From Micromonospora wenchangensis (GTDB taxonomy: Bacteria > Actinomycetota > Actinomycetes > Mycobacteriales > Micromonosporaceae), in the NCBI RefSeq assembly GCF_002210435.1, contig NZ_MZMV01000015.1:59442-123441 (forward strand): a stretch of 64,000 nt of DNA, written 5' to 3'. The notes beneath the pieces are model-generated. The model saw only the letters and a list, made by a program, of their open reading frames with translations. It was not told the origin of the DNA and did not search any database. The position numbers were made by a program, and so were the translations under genes. This document shows positions 61,891 to 64,000 of the stretch, piece after piece. Numbering within the stretch: the stretch's first letter is position 1; every line of letters begins with the position of its first letter.

Positions 61891-62019
61891 CGAAAGTGGT
61901 TCAGAGTTTGTCGGTCGGTCCGGAAGGATATTGGCTGAACCCGCGGGCGGCGACCGTCGCCCGTCGGACACGCGGCCGGCCCTGCCCGGGGTCGCGCCGG
62001 GACACGGAAGGCGGGCACG

Positions 62020-63024
62020 ATGCGCGTACGGACACGGCTGGCGGCGGGCGCGGTGGGCGCCCTGACCCTGGCGGGTCTGTTGACCGGGTGTGGGGACGCC
62101 GGCTCGTCCGGCACCGACGCTCCGCAGCAGGGCGCGAGCGGTGCGGGCTGCGCCCCGGTCGCCGGTGACCAGCTCGTCGTCCTCGACGACGACAAGAAGC
62201 TCCAGAACACCGACAACATCATCCCGGCGGTCAACGCCAAGGTGGCCAACCCGCAGCTGCTCGCCGCGCTGGACAAGGTCTCGGCCGCGCTGGACACGCC
62301 GAAGTTGATCGCCCTCAACAAGGCGGTCGACGTGGACCGCAAGACGCCGAAGGCGGCCGCCGAGGAGTTCGCCTCGGCCAACGGGCTGACCACCGGCATC
62401 GCCAAGGGCCCGGGTGGGCAGATCGTCGTCGGGGCGGGCAACTTCTCCGAGAGCCAGACCCTGGCCGAGCTGTACAACATCGCCCTGACCGCCGCCGGTT
62501 ACCAGGTCAAGGTGCAGCAGATCGGCAACCGTGAGCTGTACGAGCCGAGCCTGGAGAAGGGCGAGATCCAGGTCGTCCCCGAGTACGCGGCGACCATGGC
62601 CGAGTTCCTCAACACCAAGGCCAACGGCAAGGACGCCACGCCGGTCTCCTCGCCGGAGCTGGACAAGACGGTCAGCGCGTTGAAGTCCGAGGGGGACAAG
62701 GCGGGCATCACGTTCGGCACCCCGTCCGCCGCGCAGGACCAGAACGCGTTCGCGGTGACCAAGGCGTTCGCCGACAAGTACTCCCTGAAGACCCTCTCCG
62801 ACCTGGCGGCCAAGTGCTCCGGCAAGGACACCGTGCTGGCCGGCCCGCCGGAGTGCCCGCAGCGGCCGAAGTGCCAGGCGGGTCTGGTGGAGGTCTACGA
62901 CTTCAAGGCCGGTTCGTTCAGCTCGCTGGACGCCGGTGGCCCGCAGACCAAGAACGCCCTGAAGACCGGCACCGCCAGCGTCGGCCTGGTCTTCTCGTCC
63001 GACGGCGCGCTCGCCACCAGCTGA
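62020..63024 (+). CDS. opuCC: Osmoprotectant-binding lipoprotein, circularly permuted order
   Basis: 334 residues. The lipobox LAGLLTGC places the anchor at C24. The OpuAC-type fold is present but in an unusual order. Residues 50-122 (QLVVLDDDKKLQNTDN, then PQLLAALDKVSAALDTPKLIALNKAVDVD) match the segment that ends ordinary OpuCC/ProX-like proteins. The usual N-terminal part follows at about 134 (IVVGAGNFSESQTLAELYNIAL, NRELYEPSLEKGEIQVVPEY), and the protein ends at VGLVFSSDGALATS, where others continue with LVVLEDDK. Four extra cysteines (C44 and three between 265 and 290) could form disulfides. It delivers betaine or a similar solute to OpuCB/CD. Confidence 0.88.
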   Translation: MRVRTRLAAGAVGALTLAGLLTGCGDAGSSGTDAPQQGASGAGCAPVAGDQLVVLDDDKKLQNTDNIIPAVNAKVANPQLLAALDKVSAALDTPKLIALNKAVDVDRKTPKAAAEEFASANGLTTGIAKGPGGQIVVGAGNFSESQTLAELYNIALTAAGYQVKVQQIGNRELYEPSLEKGEIQVVPEYAATMAEFLNTKANGKDATPVSSPELDKTVSALKSEGDKAGITFGTPSAAQDQNAFAVTKAFADKYSLKTLSDLAAKCSGKDTVLAGPPECPQRPKCQAGLVEVYDFKAGSFSSLDAGGPQTKNALKTGTASVGLVFSSDGALATS

Positions 63025-63031
63025 GCGTGAT

Positions 63032-63067
63032 CCCGGTCGCGGTCGGCTCCCCCCGACCGCGACCGGG
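63032..63067 (+). terminator. 15 bp perfect hairpin terminator after opuCC
   Basis: CCCGGTCGCGGTCGG (63032-63046) and CCGACCGCGACCGGG (63053-63067) pair perfectly around a 6 nt loop, 7 bp past the stop codon. A small CCCCGT/ACGGGG hairpin follows at 63072-63084. Confidence 0.85.
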
Positions 63068-63205
63068 CCCGCCCCGTAACGGGGTGATCGTGCCCCGCTG
63101 AGCAGGGCGGACGTCGGTCGGCGGCGGTCCGGTCGCGCCGAGGCGTACCGGCCGAGATCGGGGCAATTCTGCCCTGGGACCGTTCCCAGCCCGCGTACAT
63201 CTCGG

Positions 63206-63211
63206 TAGGCT
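63206..63211 (+). promoter_or_regulatory. -10 box (TAGGCT) of leaderless transcript
   Basis: TAGGCT lies 8 nt before the ATG at 63220. Confidence 0.4.
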
Positions 63212-63219
63212 GCACAGCC

Positions 63220-64000
63220 ATGCCCTCCCCGGTCGTCTCCGAGAAGCGCAGACCGCAACTGCTGACCGTCCTGTTCTGGATCGGGGTGGCGTTCGCGCCG
63301 ATCGCCGCGCTGATCCTGCTGTTCGCCGACGGCAACGGTCCGCTGCGCTTCGCCGCGGTGCTGGCCATCACCGCCGTCGTGCTGATCGGCCTGTCCATCG
63401 CGCTGCGCGCCGACGTGGGCGTCCAGGCGTCCGACGAGGCGGTGCTCGACGAGCTGGAGCAGCTCCGACGCGAGCTGCGCAGCGAGATCGTGGCCGCCGC
63501 CCAGCGTGGCAACCAGGCGTTGGACCAGTCGCAGCGGGCCGAGGAGCAGGTCACCGCGTTGCGTCGCCGGTTGGACGCGGCGGCCGAGCTGGCTGCCGCC
63601 GTCGCCGCCCCGCCCGCCGAGGACTCCGTCGCCGGTGCCGGCCGGGCCCGGGTCCCCGCCGCCGAGCCGGCACCGGAGGCCCCGGTGGGCCGGCGACGGG
63701 CCGCGGTCGAGGAGCCCTCACCGGACTGGAGCCACCCGGAGGATTCCGCGCCGGTCGCGGCGGGCCGGGGACGGGTCCCGGCCGACCGGGAGCCCGCCGA
63801 ACCGACCGGCCGCCGCTACGCCCCGGAGCGCCCGACCAGCGGGCAGGCCGGGGTGTACGGGGCGGCGGCCCGGGAACCACGCGGCGGGGTGCCGGCCGCC
63901 GAGTCGACCTCCCGCCCGCTCGGGGTGGTGCGGCACACCGAGACCGTGCACGTCACCACCCGGCACACCGTCGTCGACGGCCCCGACCCGGCCGGCGGCT
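63220..64000 (+). CDS. Two-helix membrane protein with coiled coil, 3' end cut off
   Basis: The frame runs from ATG 63220 to the window end without a stop (260 codons visible). Two hydrophobic helices (about 13-32 and 38-57) are followed by a heptad-like helical region (about 65-125, DEAVLDELEQLRRELRSEIV and AEEQVTALRRRLDAAAELAAA). After this comes a Pro/Glu/Ala/Arg-rich disordered tail. No family is recognised. It has leaderless-type promotion from TAGGCT. A membrane-anchored coiled-coil protein acting as a scaffold is the simplest reading. Confidence 0.65.
   Translation, partial: MPSPVVSEKRRPQLLTVLFWIGVAFAPIAALILLFADGNGPLRFAAVLAITAVVLIGLSIALRADVGVQASDEAVLDELEQLRRELRSEIVAAAQRGNQALDQSQRAEEQVTALRRRLDAAAELAAAVAAPPAEDSVAGAGRARVPAAEPAPEAPVGRRRAAVEEPSPDWSHPEDSAPVAAGRGRVPADREPAEPTGRRYAPERPTSGQAGVYGAAAREPRGGVPAAESTSRPLGVVRHTETVHVTTRHTVVDGPDPAGG

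Overview
The window is a 64 kb piece of a very GC-rich actinobacterial chromosome, most likely from the Micromonosporaceae (Micromonospora or a close relative). The evidence is the strong G/C third-position bias, the frequent GTG starts, the many NTGA stop/start overlaps, the many start codons sitting 6 to 8 nt behind a TANNNT box (leaderless style), and gene order shared with other Actinobacteria. Two blocks match M. tuberculosis order from memory: crp - nth - TlpA-like - Nudix - marP (Rv3676 to Rv3671c), and ppa - dacB - zinc protease - tilS - hpt - ftsH - folE - folP - folB - folK - DUF3180 (Rv3628 to Rv3605c). I saw no rRNA, tRNA, CRISPR array, insertion sequence, integrase or prophage gene.

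Layout. 0-4.5 kb: a cut membrane gene, a membrane-anchored Ser/Thr kinase, and a GlnH-like lipoprotein coupled to a polytopic membrane protein. 4.5-13.1 kb: a TetR-controlled minus-strand operon (49-codon small gene, AtuA family, two acyl-CoA dehydrogenases, two biotin-dependent acyl-CoA carboxylase subunits) for catabolism of a branched or terpenoid acyl-CoA. 13.2-20.3 kb: a frameshifted metallophosphoesterase, Crp, CbiZ, CapA-like lipoprotein, Nth, thioredoxin-like lipoprotein, Nudix hydrolase and a MarP-like protease. 20.3-21.8 kb: two PAP2 phosphatases. 21.9-28.8 kb: a reduced type VII secretion set (MycP, EccC, EccD). 28.9-40.9 kb: cell-wall, housekeeping and folate genes, with a gamma-glutamyltransferase and a GlxA-type regulator inserted between tilS and hpt.

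40.9-54.4 kb is the most unusual part. A mostly minus-strand gene set resembling a type IV secretion apparatus (pilin-like, VirB3/TcpE-like, VirB4, VirB6-like, VirB8/NTF2-like, and a lysozyme-like plus M23 wall hydrolase) sits between folE and folP with no relaxase, integrase or recognisable coupling ATPase. It is accompanied by a 933-residue protein that looks like an FtsK/EccC ATPase that has lost its P-loops, and by three orphan proteins.

54.7-59.3 kb: folP-folB-folK, DUF3180 and three further membrane or hypothetical genes. 59.3-63.0 kb: an OpuC-type osmoprotectant importer whose binding protein appears to be circularly permuted and whose two permease genes are joined by a duplicated repeat that encodes two coupled micro-ORFs. 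The window ends inside a two-helix membrane protein gene.
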